Shown here piece by piece: positions 62,431 through 64,000 of a DNA stretch of 64,000 nt. Each line of letters starts with the position of its first letter. Position 1 is the first letter of the stretch. The position numbers were made by a program, and so were the translations under genes. Source of the DNA: Welwitschia mirabilis (taxonomy: Eukaryota; Gnetophyta; Gnetopsida; Welwitschiales); contig JBOZIK010000001.1 in the NCBI GenBank assembly GCA_051453625.1, forward strand, positions 292,590,691 to 292,654,690. Direction: 5' to 3'. The notes below the pieces were generated by a model, which was not told where the DNA came from, ran no database searches, and saw nothing but the letters and a program-made list of their open reading frames with translations.

Positions 62431-62450
62431 ATTAGTTATGAAACACTGAT

Positions 62451-62985
62451 AGGATCGAAAGAATATTTTCACTCTACCTATAAAATAAATTCTAATATTA
62501 GATAATAAAATATGACTAACTTATTGGATTGTTTAAAGTAATTGTAACGATTATAAATCAAGAAGCTAAATTGATAAGTTTTCAATATGGGATTATGCAT
62601 TATCTTTATTAAGAAGATAAAGAAAACACATTCCACATAGAGTAGAATACCTTCTATGGTATTTAAGGAAAGATAAAAGAATATATAAAGAAAGTATCAC
62701 AATGTTCTACCATAAGTGCACAAAGGCAAATATTCCCTAGAGAGGCCTTTAGTAGTGCAATATGGTAGCTCTGAAAACTTCATTAAGGGGTTAATTGGCC
62801 ATAATCTATATACATGTATATGTATATATACATATATATAAAGTCTTTACTGCTCTGATAGTGGTTGCACTCTCCTCATCGTGGTTAACTTAAGTTATGA
62901 AAAATAAAAAGTTAAGGAATAGTTATACCTCAAGAGCTATTTCACATGTAGCTAATTACCAAAGTTATAACTCTATCACAAGTTT
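62451..62985. other. Element 3' region, no readable gene
   Basis: Follows the pol end. A TA-rich palindromic run lies at about 62,806-62,840. No LTR similarity to 53,579-54,774 recognised. Confidence 0.5.
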
Positions 62986-63010
62986 TGTGTGTGTGTGTGC
63001 GTGTGTGTGT

Positions 63011-63051
<41 letters not shown>

Positions 63052-63150
63052 TGTGTGTGTGTGTGTGTGTGTATGTGAGTGAGTGTGTGTGTGTGTGTGA
63101 GAGAGAGAGAGTGTGTGTGTGTTTATGTTTATATGTGTGTGTGTGAGAGA
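62986..63150. repeat. Interrupted TG microsatellite
   Basis: A TG run of about 165 bases with GC, TA and GA interruptions. The open frames of His/Thr or Cys/Val across it are repeat artefacts. Confidence 0.97.
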
Positions 63151-64000
63151 TGAAGAGTAAAAAGGAATAGAAGAAAAATATTCTAATATATATTGAAATA
63201 TTATTCAAATATTTTTAATTCAATAGCATGTATGATCATTAAATTTTATTTGAGCTAAAGAAAAGCTTCAAAGTTTTAAAATCATTTTATATTATATTAA
63301 CAATTTAATGAATTATTTAGTTTGAATTTTCTTTAATGGAATAGATATACCTATAACAAAATAAAAATAGTATAAGAAAACTTTATTTGAAATAAAAATA
63401 AAAATTTTATAAAGAAAAATAGTTTATTACATCTATTTTTAAGAATAATAGCAAAGACATTTCTTAAATGACTAAGAAAATAACTCATCAACTAAAGTAA
63501 CTTATTATTGAAGCAACCAAAAAAATTATTTATCTTGTGAAAATGCTTAGTCTTAGAAGACAATCCTCTAGAATTCTTAGTTAGAGGCAGTAGATGCATC
63601 TCACCTAGAGATTCAAATGGCATATTAATCTTCTCTAGGTGAGCTTACTAGAATTTTTAATAAGGTTTAGCATTCCATATTGTCTTCTCAATATTTTTGT
63701 TATCACAACTCAATGTAGTAAGACTAAGAACAGGGTTTATGCCTTAAAGCTAATCAATCCTTTTCTCTAGCACTTGCATTTGCCTAGCTAACTGGCCTAA
63801 TAAATATTGCAAAAGGAATCCTTATAATTGATAACTAATGAAGTTATTTAGTTAACAACCTCAGATACTTGCCCATTAAATGGGATTAAAACTCAAGTAA
63901 ATAACACTTCTTTCAAAATAATCTTTATTAGCCTTAGTGATGAAGTAATCTAAGGTATTTAAGACCTAAGTAATTGACTTCTAATCATAGTACAAGAACT
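63151..64000. other. Unassigned; possible minus-strand gag fragment
   Basis: Around 63,810-63,750 the minus strand reads LGQLARQMQVLEKRID, a short helical stretch that could be the C-terminal coil of a plant retroelement gag. No further support was seen. Confidence 0.3.

Larger units (their letters stand above)
53579..62450 (+). mobile_element. Tat/Athila-type Ty3/gypsy element with full gag-pol order
   Basis: 5' LTR, primer site, duplicated leader, gag, protease, RT, RNase H and integrase follow one another on the plus strand. Its LTR and leader match the gag-only element at 3,299-8,120. The 3' LTR was not found before the window ends; it may lie beyond, or be lost. The integrase C-terminus ends near 62,430. 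Tat versus Athila: the integrase C-terminal YD...W/GxY and NxxRxxxY pattern fits Tat, and the RT box reads PFGLCN. All frames are broken. Confidence 0.85.

Noticed and set aside
62897-63208. Cys/Val and His/Thr open frames at the right end
   Set aside because: TG microsatellite only.

Overview
The window looks like repeat-packed, long-silenced DNA of a seed plant, probably an angiosperm with a fair-sized genome. It is very AT-rich and almost free of CG dinucleotides. Every coding stretch I could recognise belongs to a transposable element: Ty3/gypsy, Ty1/copia, an L1-type LINE and a tRNA-derived SINE. I found no host gene, tRNA, rRNA or CRISPR array. The species cannot be named from the sequence. 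No open reading frame is a working gene; reading frames are broken by stops that mostly fit C-to-T and G-to-A decay, as expected after long cytosine methylation.

Layout, left to right. 1-3,298: minus-strand Athila-type Ty3/gypsy pol remnant. 3,299-8,120: LTR element with two related LTRs, a recognisable primer-binding site and gag only (no pol). 8,121-10,100: nothing recognised. About 10,100-14,760: second minus-strand Ty3/gypsy element (gag, RT, RNase H, integrase), which I read as a chromovirus. 15,170-16,490: tandem array with units of about 90-100 bp. 16,491-19,322: unassigned DNA with a CA/CT microsatellite and a 723-base gap. 19,323-32,763: plus-strand element with LTRs of about 2.7 kb and only a gag remnant inside. 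Its left LTR was split by a complete but dead minus-strand Ty1/copia element (20,440-26,288), and its right LTR by a SINE (30,836-31,092). For both insertions the uninterrupted sequence survives in the sister LTR.

32,764-34,940: unassigned. 34,941-42,880: tandem array with a higher-order period near 2.75 kb. 42,889-51,172: minus-strand Tekay-like chromovirus with a 3.46-kb LTR and gag, protease, RT, RNase H and integrase all traceable. Its right LTR is cut by an L1-type LINE (51,173-53,578), which is itself cut by a plus-strand Tat/Athila-type element (53,579 to about 62,450). That element is the autonomous-type relative of the gag-only element at 3,299-8,120. The window ends with a TG microsatellite and unassigned DNA.

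The elements do not cooperate as a pathway. Their relation is historical, a series of nested insertions whose order can be read from what interrupts what. Many of the assembly gaps have the same sequence on both sides, so some short duplications next to runs of N are probably unmerged contig ends.
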